In this document: positions 1 through 8,340 of the stretch, one piece after another
Layout of the letters: each line of letters begins with the position of its first letter
How positions within the stretch are numbered: position 1 is the stretch's first letter
Assembly (NCBI GenBank): GCA_003169975.1
Contig: PNAA01000057.1
Coordinates: 62,001-126,000, forward strand
DNA: 64,000 bases
From: Spartobacteria bacterium
Lineage (GTDB): Bacteria; Verrucomicrobiota; Verrucomicrobiia; Chthoniobacterales; UBA10450
Reading direction: 5' to 3'
The notes under the pieces: model-generated
The model's database searches: none
What the model saw: the letters and a program-made list of their open reading frames with translations, nothing else
What the model was told of the DNA's origin: nothing
Made by a program: the position numbers and the translations under genes

Positions 1-161
1 TGGAGCAAATCCTCGAAGATGTAGGCGCGGAAGTTTCCGATATGCGCCTCGCTGTAAACGGTCGGGCCGCAGGTGTACATCTTCACCGCGCGACCGTCCG
101 GATCGAGCGGATGGAATTCCTCGATCGAGCGGGAGTAGGTGTTGAAGAAACGCAGAGCCAT
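1..161 (-). CDS. cysS: cysteine--tRNA ligase, N-terminal part (cut by window edge)
   Basis: Cytoplasmic class I aminoacyl-tRNA synthetase that charges tRNA-Cys. Only the first 53 or so residues are in the window. They contain the family signature [16 protein letters not shown], which holds the zinc-binding Cys and the HIGN form of the HIGH nucleotide-binding motif, about 28 residues in. The ATG at 159-161 overlaps the stop codon of the upstream ispF gene (ATGA), so the two are probably translationally coupled. The rest of the gene lies beyond the left edge. Confidence 0.93.
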   Translation of the reverse strand, partial: MALRFFNTYSRSIEEFHPLDPDGRAVKMYTCGPTVYSEAHIGNFRAYIFEDLL

Positions 162-637
162 CACTCCATCTCCACGCTCGCCACCGCCAGCGCGGCCATT
201 CCTTCACCCCGGCCGAGCGCGCCCATCCCCTCGTTCGTCGTCGCTTTGATTCCGACCCGCGCCGGATCGATCCCGAGCGCCGCCGAAATCCTGCTTCGCA
301 TCGCCTCGAGATGCGGCCCGATTTTCGGCGCCTCCGCGATCAGCGTCGCATCGACGTTGGCGACCCGGCAATTTTTCTCCGCCAATATTTCGCCGACCCG
401 GCGCAGGATTTGGAGGCTGCTGATGCCTCGAATCGATTCATCCGTATTCGGGAAATGGTGACCAATGTCGCACTCCCCGATCGCACCTAACAATGCATCG
501 GCGATCGCATGCGTCAGCACGTCGGCATCCGAATGGCCCGCCAGCCCCCGGGCGTGCGGGATCTCGACTCCGCCGAGGACGAGCGTGCGCCCGTCTCCGA
601 AACGGTGCGCGTCATAGCCAATTCCGGAACGAAACAT
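161..637 (-). CDS. ispF: 2-C-methyl-D-erythritol 2,4-cyclodiphosphate synthase
   Basis: Cytoplasmic enzyme of the MEP isoprenoid pathway that cyclises CDP-ME 2-phosphate to ME-cPP with loss of CMP. The 158-residue length is normal. Visible hallmarks are the start IGYDAHRF with metal ligands D9 and H11, a third ligand H43 after the loop [11 protein letters not shown], and the C-terminal ATTNEGMG motif. It overlaps cysS by one ATGA and starts 10 bases after the inositol-phosphatase-like gene, so all three are probably one minus-strand operon. A CGTTAGGC octamer lies at the junction with that upstream gene (640-647). Confidence 0.96.
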   Translation of the reverse strand: MFRSGIGYDAHRFGDGRTLVLGGVEIPHARGLAGHSDADVLTHAIADALLGAIGECDIGHHFPNTDESIRGISSLQILRRVGEILAEKNCRVANVDATLIAEAPKIGPHLEAMRSRISAALGIDPARVGIKATTNEGMGALGRGEGMAALAVASVEME

Positions 638-646
638 CTCGTTAGG

Positions 647-1393
647 CTAAAGCTGCAGATCGAGCAGACCGTTCGAGGCGATGATGCTGAATTTGTCCGG
701 CGCATCGCTCCGCGACTGCAGTTCGACCTGGCCGCCGGCGTTCTCCACCAGGATCCATCCCGCCGCGATATCCCACAGGCTGATCCCCTGCTCGATGTAA
801 GCGTCGAGCCGCCCGCAGGCGACGTAGGCCATGTCGAGGGCGGCGCTGCCTAACAATCGACACTTGCGCGCGCGATGCACCATTTTCTCCAGCAGCGGGA
901 AGCCCGCGTCAATTGTCGCCGTGGTTTTCGAGAGGCCAACCGAGAGGATTGCTTCCGCGAGTTCGGCGCGTGGACTGACGCGAAACTCCCGGCCGTTCAA
1001 CAACGGCGCTTCTTTCTTTTGCGTGGTCCAAAGCTCGTTGCGAATCGGGTCAAAAATCACGCCGACAATAATCTCCCGCCGGAAACGGAGCGCGATCGAG
1101 ACGCAAAAATGCGGGATGCCGTAAAAAAAATTCACCGTGCCGTCGAGCGGATCGACGACCCATTGATAATCGCTTGCCTGGTCGCCGACGATGCCTTCCT
1201 CGCCGTAAAGGGCGTGCTCCGGGAAGTGCTCAAGCAGAATTTTGGTGATCAAATCCTGGGCGAGAACATCGACCTCCAGCTTGATGTCGTGGGCCAGCGC
1301 GGCGTGCACCGCGAGCGGTTTCTGGAAATGTGAGCAAAGCAGATCGCCCGCGGCCCGCGCCGCTTCCGTCGCGACATCGACAAAATGAATCAC
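647..1393 (-). CDS. inositol monophosphatase family protein
   Basis: Mg2+-dependent phosphatase of the SuhB/CysQ/IMPase superfamily, which hydrolyses inositol-1-phosphate or related small phosphates such as PAP or histidinol phosphate. At 248 residues the length is normal. The metal site is complete: GEE (E65, E66), DPLDGT (D81, D84) and WDIAAG (D208). The substrate cannot be decided from sequence, so SuhB-like is the most that can be said. It heads the run suhB-like, ispF, cysS. Confidence 0.88.
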   Translation of the reverse strand: MIHFVDVATEAARAAGDLLCSHFQKPLAVHAALAHDIKLEVDVLAQDLITKILLEHFPEHALYGEEGIVGDQASDYQWVVDPLDGTVNFFYGIPHFCVSIALRFRREIIVGVIFDPIRNELWTTQKKEAPLLNGREFRVSPRAELAEAILSVGLSKTTATIDAGFPLLEKMVHRARKCRLLGSAALDMAYVACGRLDAYIEQGISLWDIAAGWILVENAGGQVELQSRSDAPDKFSIIASNGLLDLQL

Positions 1394-1439
1394 ACGCTGA
1401 AACTAACCGATTCTGCGGAGCTGCCGCGAAGTTTTTCCG

Positions 1440-1478
1440 CAAAAAAACCGGGAGAAGAAAATGAATTCTTCTCCCGGG
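1440..1478 (-). terminator. rho-independent terminator of the lysine-rich peptide gene
   Basis: Perfect 12-bp inverted repeat (1448-1459 with 1466-1477) around the 6-base loop AATGAA. On the minus strand it is followed by seven T residues (1447-1441). It lies 60 bases after the stop of the 27-residue gene and ahead of the suhB-like gene, so it should separate those transcripts. Confidence 0.85.
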
Positions 1479-1535
1479 TTGAAGTTAACTTGAGGAAGAA
1501 CGGTTCTGTCACCGCCCTTCTGTGGAGATCCGGAC

Positions 1536-1619
1536 CTAATGTTTCTTTTTGCCGGATGCTTTTTTCTTAGTCGCCATCTTTTTCTTGGCTGGCTTCTTAG
1601 CTTTCTTTTTTGCTGGCAT
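1536..1619 (-). CDS. 27-residue lysine-rich peptide (histone H1-like tail)
   Basis: A short frame starting with ATG at 1617-1619 encodes 27 residues, of which more than half are Lys and the rest mostly Ala and Pro (it begins MPAKKKAKKPAKKK). The purine-rich stretch AAAGGGGGGATT upstream can act as a ribosome binding site, and a strong terminator follows at 1440-1478, so it looks like a self-contained transcription unit. Lys/Ala/Pro tails of this type bind DNA in histone H1-like proteins of Chlamydiae and other bacteria. DNA or RNA binding here is an inference from composition only. It could also be the remnant of a longer protein. Confidence 0.6.
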   Translation of the reverse strand: MPAKKKAKKPAKKKMATKKKASGKKKH

Positions 1620-1700
1620 TAGGGAATCCCCCCTTTCAATCCGCAGAAGCGGTCTGTGAACAGTCTGTGAATAACTTCACTTTCATCGTGTCACTAATCG

Positions 1701-2354
1701 TCACGATTTTTTTGTCAAACATTTTTCGCGCGCATCTAAAATTATTTTCAACAGCGCGCGCGCAAGTTCCGTTTTCTTGGCGCGCGAAAGTTTCCTGCGT
1801 TCGCCGTTCGAAAAGAAAATCAGGAGTTCGTTGTCGTCGGAATCCATCCCCACATCCGCGCGGCTGACGTCATTCGCGACCAGCAGGTCACAATTTTTTT
1901 CCCTCAACTTGCGGGCCGCGTGCGCTTCCAGCTCCTGCGTCTCGGCCGCGAAGCCGACGACAAAACAGCGGTGCGGTCTACTCGTTAGGCTGGCGAGGAT
2001 GTCGCGCGTCGGGACGAGCGCGAGAGAAAAAGGGCCGCCTTGTTTTTCCATTTTCTCCGGGGTGTAGTGCGCCGGCTGGTAATCGCAAACCGCGGCGCAC
2101 ATCACGAGCACGTCGCAATGCTCGAGCCGCGCGGCGACGGCGTCGAACATTTCGTCGCCCGTGGTGACACGCATGACCTCTGCGCCGGCCGGCGCGGGGA
2201 TTGCGACCGGCCCCGAGATCAGGGTGACGGCATGATGTTCCTCCAGCGCGGCCGCCGCGATCGCGTAGCCCATCTTGCCCGAGGAGCGATTGCTCAGGTA
2301 GCGGACAGGATCGAGCGGCTCCCGCGTCGGCCCGGCCGTGACGACGAATTTCAC
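1701..2354 (-). CDS. coaB: phosphopantothenate--cysteine ligase (CoaB, separate from CoaC)
   Basis: Second enzyme from phosphopantothenate to CoA: joins 4'-phosphopantothenate and Cys using a nucleotide triphosphate. The 217-residue protein starts VVTAGPTREPLDPVR and continues with RYLSNRSSGKMGYA, both typical of the CoaB half of Dfp/CoaBC. The start is GTG at 2352-2354, overlapping the coaC stop as GTGA. In most bacteria CoaC and CoaB are one chain. Here they are two frames joined by a 4-base overlap, so translation is probably coupled. Confidence 0.93.
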   Translation of the reverse strand: MKFVVTAGPTREPLDPVRYLSNRSSGKMGYAIAAAALEEHHAVTLISGPVAIPAPAGAEVMRVTTGDEMFDAVAARLEHCDVLVMCAAVCDYQPAHYTPEKMEKQGGPFSLALVPTRDILASLTSRPHRCFVVGFAAETQELEAHAARKLREKNCDLLVANDVSRADVGMDSDDNELLIFFSNGERRKLSRAKKTELARALLKIILDAREKCLTKKS

Positions 2355-2917
2355 GCGATCAGATTATCCTGGCGCGCGAGCAGAAACTCGGCACGGAAGG
2401 CGATCTCCTCGACCTTCCACAAGCGACCGAGGCCTTCGTAACCGCAGGCCAGCATCCCGGCTTCCGGGCCGATGAATTCAACCCCGCGCGCGCCTAACGT
2501 TGCGACATTTTCTTTCGTCGCCGGATGTTCCCACATTTTTCCATTCATCGCCGGGGCGAGCAGAATCGGCGCGCGGGTGGCGAGCGCGATCGCCGCCAGG
2601 GGATGACCGGCCAGGCCATGCGCGAGCTCGGCGATGAGGTGCGCCGTGGCCGGCGCGATCACGAGCAAGCTGGCGCGATCGGCGAGCGCGATATGCCCGG
2701 GGTGCCAGCTTTGCTTTTCGTCGTAGAACCCGGTGGTGACGGGATTCTTCGAAAGTGTTTGCAAGGTGAGCGGGGTGATGAACTCGGTCGCATCCTTCGT
2801 CATCACGACAAAGACGTCGTGGCCTTGTTTAACCAGGAGGCTGGCCAGTTCCGCTGCCTTATAGGCGGCGATCGAGCCGGTGACGCCGAGGACGATGGAT
2901 CGCTTCTTATTTGTCAT
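2351..2917 (-). CDS. coaC: phosphopantothenoylcysteine decarboxylase (CoaC)
   Basis: FMN-dependent decarboxylase that makes 4'-phosphopantetheine for CoA synthesis. I chose the ATG at 2915-2917, which puts the Rossmann-like start VLGVTGSIAAYKAAELAS close to the N-terminus; a longer reading to 2998 would add 27 residues unlike the family. The active-site regions APAMNGKMW and CGYEGLGR (substrate-clamp Cys) are visible. The gene ends inside the coaB start. A cluster of hairpins (2938-3012) separates it from gmk. Confidence 0.92.
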   Translation of the reverse strand: MTNKKRSIVLGVTGSIAAYKAAELASLLVKQGHDVFVVMTKDATEFITPLTLQTLSKNPVTTGFYDEKQSWHPGHIALADRASLLVIAPATAHLIAELAHGLAGHPLAAIALATRAPILLAPAMNGKMWEHPATKENVATLGARGVEFIGPEAGMLACGYEGLGRLWKVEEIAFRAEFLLARQDNLIA

Positions 2918-2937
2918 CGTTATTCCACGTAGAAACT

Positions 2938-3012
2938 GGACTTGCGGAAGCAAGTCCCTCCGGAGGGACGCGCTTCCGCGCGTCCAGGCTCTCGCCAACG
3001 GAGGCCGTTGGC
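2938..3012. repeat. cluster of four short perfect hairpins between gmk and coaC
   Basis: Four inverted repeats follow one another: 2938-2945 with 2950-2957 (loop GGAA), the 16-base palindrome 2954-2969, 2966-2973 with 2978-2985 (loop TTCC), and 2994-3000 with 3006-3012 (loop GAGGC). Adjacent arms share bases, so alternative folds compete. There is no T-run, so this is less likely a simple terminator than a REP-like element or RNA processing site within the minus-strand operon. Confidence 0.7.
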
Positions 3013-3052
3013 AATTTCACTGTTGAACGGAAGGAGAACATCACGCAATTCG

Positions 3053-3664
3053 TTAGGCCAAAATCATCCGGCTGCTCAGGTAGCGTTCCGCTCCCATGAT
3101 GTGGCGAAATTTCATCAGGTCTTCCTCAATCGACTGGCTGATGATGGTGTAGCGATAATCGCGCCAGTGCTCCATTTCGCGCGCCGCGGTCTGCAAACGC
3201 ACTTCGATTTGCGCCGGTGTCTCCGTGCCGCGTTTCGTTAGGCGACGGCCCAGTTCCTCCAGATCCGGCGGCATGATGAAAACATCGGCCAGCGCCTGGC
3301 GGACGAAGGCGTCGTCGTATTCCCGGATGGCGGCCGCCCCCTGCGTGTCGATGTCGATCAGAACATCAACGCCACTGTGCAGGTTGCTCAGGATGGGATC
3401 CCGCAGTGTGCCGTAGAATTTGCCGTGCACGTTGGCGTGCTCGAGGAATTCCCCGGCCGCGACGCGGGCGCGGAAATCGGACTCGGAAAGAAAATGGTAA
3501 TCCTCGCCGTCGATCTCACCGGCGCGCGGCGCGCGGGTCGTGCAGGAGACGGAGTAAACGAAGTCAGGCGTCTGGCGGAGGGCGTCGCAGAGGGTCGATT
3601 TCCCGGCGCCGGAGGGCGCGGAGACGACAAAGAGGATTCCGTAGCGGCTGAATTCCTTATTCAA
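3053..3664 (-). CDS. gmk: guanylate kinase
   Basis: Phosphorylates GMP to GDP in the cytoplasm. The 203 residues include the P-loop APSGAGKST near residue 16, the GMP-binding part with TTRAPRAGE and DYHFLS, and the lid region with RLTKRGTET. Length is normal. The start overlaps the end of the yicC-like gene by 8 bases. The order yicC, gmk, coaBC is a common bacterial arrangement (often with rpoZ, which I do not see here). Confidence 0.96.
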   Translation of the reverse strand: MNKEFSRYGILFVVSAPSGAGKSTLCDALRQTPDFVYSVSCTTRAPRAGEIDGEDYHFLSESDFRARVAAGEFLEHANVHGKFYGTLRDPILSNLHSGVDVLIDIDTQGAAAIREYDDAFVRQALADVFIMPPDLEELGRRLTKRGTETPAQIEVRLQTAAREMEHWRDYRYTIISQSIEEDLMKFRHIMGAERYLSSRMILA

Positions 3665-4532
3665 GATTTTGGATTTGCTCGCGAATCTTCTCCACTTCGG
3701 ACTTGCAGGCCAGGACGTGGCGCGAGATTTCCGCGTCGCCCGCTTTCGCGCCTAACGTATTCAGTTCGCGGGAAATCTCCTGCGTAATAAATTCGAGCGT
3801 GCGGCCGACCGGCTCGTCCTTGCGCAGATGATGCGCGAACTGCGCAAGATGACTTTCGAGCCGGGTCAGCTCCTCGGAAACGTCGGAGCGATCGGCGAAA
3901 AAAGCGACCTCCTTGAGCAGGCGCTCGTCGTGAGGCTCAAGGTCGAGGCCGGCCTTGTTGATTCGCTCGAGCAACGTGGCGCGATATTTTTCCGCGACCG
4001 CGGGATGCATCTTCCGCACTTCCTTGAGTGCCTGGCGGACGACCTTCAGGCGATGAATCAAATCCTTCGCGAGATGTTTTCCTTCCCGCGCGCGCATCTT
4101 GATCAAGTCGTCGAGCGCGGCACTGAGCGCCTCCTCGAGCGCCGGCCAGAACTTGTGGGGCTCCAATCCGTCGTCGGAGAAACGGAGCACGCCGGGCGCC
4201 TGCAAAATCATTTCGATGGTGATTTCACCGGTCACGCCCAGTTCCTTCTGCAAGGAGCGCATCCCGTCGTGATAAGAACGGGCGAGCGCGCCATCGAGCG
4301 CCAGCCTGCGCGAGGCGTGCGCGCTCGGGTCATAGACCACGACCACATTGGTGCGCCCGCGCGCGAGCCGGTCGCTGACCACCTGCCGGACGCGCGGCTC
4401 GAGCGCGCTCAACTCGCGCGGCAGGTTGATCACGATGTCGCTTTGCTTGCGATTCACCGAGTTGACCTCGACGCTGATTTTCGCTCCGCCGCGCTCGCTC
4501 TCGCCCCGGCCATAACCAGTCATGCTTCTCAT
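3657..4532 (-). CDS. yicC: YicC/YloC family protein
   Basis: A 291-residue member of the YicC family, reported in other bacteria as an endoribonuclease or an adaptor for RNA decay. The N-terminus MRSMTGYGRGE and the C-terminal stretch ending VLACKSEVEKIREQIQNLE are characteristic of the family, whose C-terminal part is DUF1732. It is directly upstream of gmk and overlaps it by 8 bases, which supports cotranscription. Its target in this organism is unknown. Confidence 0.9.
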   Translation of the reverse strand: MRSMTGYGRGESERGGAKISVEVNSVNRKQSDIVINLPRELSALEPRVRQVVSDRLARGRTNVVVVYDPSAHASRRLALDGALARSYHDGMRSLQKELGVTGEITIEMILQAPGVLRFSDDGLEPHKFWPALEEALSAALDDLIKMRAREGKHLAKDLIHRLKVVRQALKEVRKMHPAVAEKYRATLLERINKAGLDLEPHDERLLKEVAFFADRSDVSEELTRLESHLAQFAHHLRKDEPVGRTLEFITQEISRELNTLGAKAGDAEISRHVLACKSEVEKIREQIQNLE

Positions 4533-4654
4533 CGGGATGCAGCTTCGAAAGATAGCGCGCGAATAACAAATAGAAACGCGCGGCTTCTTGACCGAGAGGT
4601 GGCCCTGTCGCGACGGGTGTTCGGCTCGCGCAGGGGATTGAAAGCTCCGCCAAC

Positions 4655-6559
4655 TCAGTGCGGCCGTGACGCGCCGAGTTCGAACAAACGTTGTTTTGCC
4701 TCCGGGTAGTCCGGCTGGAGTCGCAATGCTTCGGTCAGATGCGAGCGCGCCTCATCTTGTCGCCCAAACTGCGCAAGCAAACGTCCCAAGTTGTATTGCG
4801 CCTGGGCATACTTTTCGTTCATTCGCACCGCTTCGCTAAACTGTTCGAGCGCCTCATCCGTTTTTCCGATTGTTTCCAAGCCAACCCCCAGGTTATTGTG
4901 AGCCTTGTCATAGTTCGGCCGTATTCGCACCGCCGCCCGGTAGGAATCGATTGCACCGGGCCAGTCACCTTCGTTGGCAAGAGCGTTACCGAGGTTGCAG
5001 CGCAATTCCGCGGAGTCGGGTTTGATCGCAACAGCTTCCTTATACTGGGAGATTGCTTCGTCTAACCGCCCGATTTGCAGAAAGGCCGCGCCCAGATTGT
5101 TGTGGGCCTCCGCGTAATGAGTATTGAGTTGAACTGCCTTTTGAAAGTAACCGATAGCCTGGCGAGCTTGCTCCTTCTTCATAAGCGCGTCCCCCATATC
5201 GTTATAAGTTTCCGCGTAGGCAGGATTAATTCTTAGAGCCTTTTGAAAATGAACAATGGCCTCCTCTACCCGTCCCTCGCGAAGGAGCGCGTTTCCCAAG
5301 TTGCTCTCCACCGGTGCGACGTCAGGTCTAATCTCAAGGGCCTTTTCGTAATGTTCGATGGCACCATCAAGTCGACCCTGCTCCAGTAAGGCATTGCCGA
5401 GGCTGTTTTGAGCGATGTGATTGCTGGAAGTGTTATCGACGGCGTGCTGCCATAAAGTTTCGCTATTCTGCCAATAGGACGTTTCACCGTGGGCGAGCAC
5501 CAATCGCCGTGATAATGAGGGCGGCGGCAGCGACCAGCATCTCGCGGCCGCGGGGCCGTTTGGCGACCAGCTCGATCGCGCCCCACGTGGCCGCTATGTA
5601 CAAACCAATCTGGGGCAAGTATGTGTAGCGATCAGCTCGTGAATGCGACCCTACCTGCACAATGCCAATCATGGGAACGAGCATTCCCACGAACCAGGCC
5701 CAGCCAATCAGCAGAAATGGGTGTTTTTTCCGCCAAAGAAAAAAAGTAACCGAGATGCTGGATAGAAGCAGGAAGGCGAGAATGAATTCCGGGGATCTCA
5801 GACCGCCTTCCGGATAGGGATACAAAACCGCCAGGTGCGCGGGGTAGATCATCTGACCGAGGTAGGTGACGTAAGAGACGACGGACCAGCACCGTTGCGT
5901 ATCGACTAGGGGAACGCCGGTCGCTGCGCGCGTAGCGGGCGTAAGCCAGGAGGATGAGCATGAAGAAAACTCCGGTGAGCACATCCTTTCTCTCTGATAT
6001 CCACGCGACCGATTCGACGCGTAGCGGATGAATGGCAAAGACTGCGGCGACGAAGGCGCTGGGCCAAATATTGCCAATCCGGTCCGGGCGCCACGGCGGC
6101 ACGGATTTATCCTGTTGCGGTTTGGGGCGGCTGGTGAGTCGTCGCAACCAGGAACAGTAAGATAGCCGCGGTGGCTTGCAGCAGAACGTTGGTCAGATGA
6201 TGTCCCCATGGCTGGAGGCCGTAAAGCTGGCAGTCCAGCATGTGTGAGATCGTCGTGAGCGGATGCCAGCTGTCAGCGTGGAAATGGGTAAACGCCCACA
6301 GCATGCCTTTGAGCGTCAGCCCATTGGTTATATTAGGGTTATCGTAAACGTAATCATTGTCATCGTAGTTCACGAAGCCGAAGGCGAGCGTCTGGCCAAA
6401 GACGATCCAGGTGATGGCGACGAGCCCGAGACAGATGGCTGGAATCAACCACCACCGGGTTTGAGTGTCTGGGTGACTCGATCGTGGAATAATCCGTGGC
6501 GCAGATCCGGCCCGCAGACGTTGCTTCTTTCCCGCCTGCTTCCTGGCCTTGTGCTTCAT
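4655..6559 (-). pseudogene. decayed membrane glycosyltransferase/TPR protein (TMTC-like)
   Basis: The reading goes through four frames. About 6559-6130 encodes the exported N-terminal part with NYDDNDYVYDNPNIT and WHPLTTISHMLDCQLYG. About 6130-5930 has AIHPLRVESVAWISERKDVL. About 5920-5500 has SYVTYLGQMIYPAHLAVLYP. Then 5503-4655 is an intact run of TPR units (repeats ending in NLGNAL and similar). These are successive parts of one known family: a multi-pass O-mannosyltransferase-like domain followed by TPRs. Three frameshifts, plus a gap of over 100 residues near 5925 relative to what I recall of the family, make it non-functional. The original ATG (6557-6559) overlaps the stop of the upstream GT2 gene, so the two once formed a coupled pair. 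The TPR part alone (5503-4655) remains open and could still be made. Confidence 0.75.
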
Positions 6560-7314
6560 CAATCCTTGGCAGGCTGCGTCGGCGCAGGGGTCCGCCCAAG
6601 AAGCCTGCGGCGGCGCCAGCGAAATCCAGTCGCGATACAACCCAGCCCATAACGAACACTGGCGCGGAAACCGATCGAGGAAGCTTCCGGAAAATATTTG
6701 GTCGGGCAGCTGATTTCCCCGACGGAATAACCAAGCGCGATGACCTGGGCGAGGATCTGGTTATCGAAAAGGAAATCGTCGGAGTTCTCTTCCAGAGGGA
6801 GGCGCTCGAGCAGCGAGCGGGCGTAGGCGCGGTAGCCGCTGTGGTACTCCGAGAGCTTGGCGCCCAGCAGAAGATTTTCGACCAAGGTGAGAACCCGGTT
6901 CGAGATATACTTCCACCACGGCATCCCGCCGCGCAAAGCGCCCCCGCCGAGGATGCGCGAAGCGAGGACGCAGGGATAGAGGCCACTCGCGACGAGCGAC
7001 GCCATCGCGGGAATCAACGCCGGCGTGTATTGGTAATCGGGGTGGATCATGATCACGATGTCCGCCCCGGCGGCGAGGGCGAGGCGGTAGCAAGTCTTCT
7101 GATTGCCGCCGTAACCGCGATTTCGCGGATGGACTTCCACTTGGACGTTCGACAAAGCGCGCGCCATGGTCGCCGTCTCGTCCTTGCTGGCGTCGTCCAC
7201 CAGGATGACGCGATCGACCAGTCCGTGTGCCATGACTTCATCGTAGGTCTGGCGCAAAGTCCGGGCCGCATTGTAAGCCGGCATCACCACCACGAGTTTT
7301 TGACCGTGTATCAT
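6559..7314 (-). CDS. family 2 glycosyltransferase (DPM1/DpmA-like)
   Basis: Cytoplasmic GT-A enzyme of 251 residues, probably transferring a sugar from a nucleotide donor to polyprenyl phosphate. It shows VVVMPAYNAARTL at the start, the nucleotide site VDDASKDET near residue 40 and an HPDYQY metal-binding motif replacing DXD. The lack of C-terminal membrane helices fits the soluble DPM1 type. It is followed, with an ATGA overlap, by the decayed TMTC-like gene, which would have used a polyprenyl-phosphate sugar, so the pair may have been a protein or lipid glycosylation unit. Confidence 0.85.
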   Translation of the reverse strand: MIHGQKLVVVMPAYNAARTLRQTYDEVMAHGLVDRVILVDDASKDETATMARALSNVQVEVHPRNRGYGGNQKTCYRLALAAGADIVIMIHPDYQYTPALIPAMASLVASGLYPCVLASRILGGGALRGGMPWWKYISNRVLTLVENLLLGAKLSEYHSGYRAYARSLLERLPLEENSDDFLFDNQILAQVIALGYSVGEISCPTKYFPEASSIGFRASVRYGLGCIATGFRWRRRRLLGRTPAPTQPAKD

Positions 7315-7317
7315 TCT

Positions 7318-8340
7318 CTAGGAGCGGGAGCCCGACGGCAGCGGCAAGAGTTGCACGAGGGCACGGCGATGAGGCGAGGGAACCGGGAGACGATCGAGCG
7401 CGCGGAGCGAAAACCATTGTTGATTCGCGTGCGCGATTTTCGGCGCCGGCCGGGCGAAAACCGCCAGCGTAACGCGATGGTGAGTAAAGGGAAAATCAAG
7501 CTCCAACAGCGGCCGGCGACGCGGCGTGCTCGCCAGGCGCGGCAAAATCCACATCCCCTGCCAGCGAAGGTGGGATTGCTCGAGGAGAACATGATTTCGC
7601 TGCCGTGTGAAAGCGTGGCGTTCCCTCAGGCAAACAGTCGCCGGGCGCTGTTTTTTCCTCGGCAACAGAGCCGGTTCCACGGCGCGGCAGAATCTGCGCA
7701 CCGGACAAGCGCCGCAATGTGGCGTGCGCGGCAGACAAATCATCGCGCCGAGGTCCATCAAAGCGGAGTTGTGATCGCGCGCGCCCGTCATGGGAAGAAG
7801 AGATTCGGCCGTGCGCCAAAGATGAGCCCGGCCGGCGGTGGTATCGATCGTGTCTTGCCAATTCGTTAGGCGAGCAAGCACCCGTGCGATGTTGGCCTCG
7901 ACAATCGGCTCGGGCCGATCGAAGGCAAAGCTGGCAAGTGCGCCGGCCGTGTAGCGACCAACGCCCGGCAGTTGCGCGATGCCGGCCGTATGAGCGGGGA
8001 TCTCGCCACCGCAGTTTTCCGTCACGAATTTCCCGGCCGCATGCAGATTGCGCGCCCGGGCGTAGTAGCCGAGCCCCTGCCAGGCGTGCAGGACCTCCGA
8101 TTCCTTTGCGCGCGCGAGCGCGGCGAAATCAGGGAAACGCTTGAGCCAGCGTTGATAATAAGGAAGAACGGTCACGACTTGGGTTTGCTGGAGCATGAAT
8201 TCCGAAACCAGGATCGCGTAGGGGTCGCGGGTGCGGCGCCACGGAAGATCCCTGCCCCGGAGCCTGAACCAGCGCTGCAGGCTGCGGCGGAATTGGCGAG
8301 GGTCTGGTCGGGTCTCGGAAGAGTCAGCGCGTCGCGACAT
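7318..8340 (-). CDS. mutY: A/G-specific adenine glycosylase
   Basis: Base-excision repair enzyme that removes adenine opposite 8-oxoguanine. The 340 residues show the catalytic-helix motif VSEFMLQQTQV (E47), the helix-hairpin-helix LPGVGRYTAGAL (124-135) and the 4Fe-4S ligands C202, C209, C212 and C218 with C-x6-C-x2-C-x5-C spacing. A NUDIX-like C-terminal domain follows. One oddity: where E. coli MutY has the catalytic Asp (LDGN), this protein reads VEAN with E148. The start overlaps the sdpI-like gene by 17 bases. Confidence 0.92.
   Translation of the reverse strand: MSRRADSSETRPDPRQFRRSLQRWFRLRGRDLPWRRTRDPYAILVSEFMLQQTQVVTVLPYYQRWLKRFPDFAALARAKESEVLHAWQGLGYYARARNLHAAGKFVTENCGGEIPAHTAGIAQLPGVGRYTAGALASFAFDRPEPIVEANIARVLARLTNWQDTIDTTAGRAHLWRTAESLLPMTGARDHNSALMDLGAMICLPRTPHCGACPVRRFCRAVEPALLPRKKQRPATVCLRERHAFTRQRNHVLLEQSHLRWQGMWILPRLASTPRRRPLLELDFPFTHHRVTLAVFARPAPKIAHANQQWFSLRALDRLPVPSPHRRALVQLLPLPSGSRS

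Noticed and set aside
6496-7869. 457-residue open frame on the plus strand
   Set aside because: Antisense to the GT2 and mutY genes, which have complete catalytic motifs; the translation has no recognisable feature.
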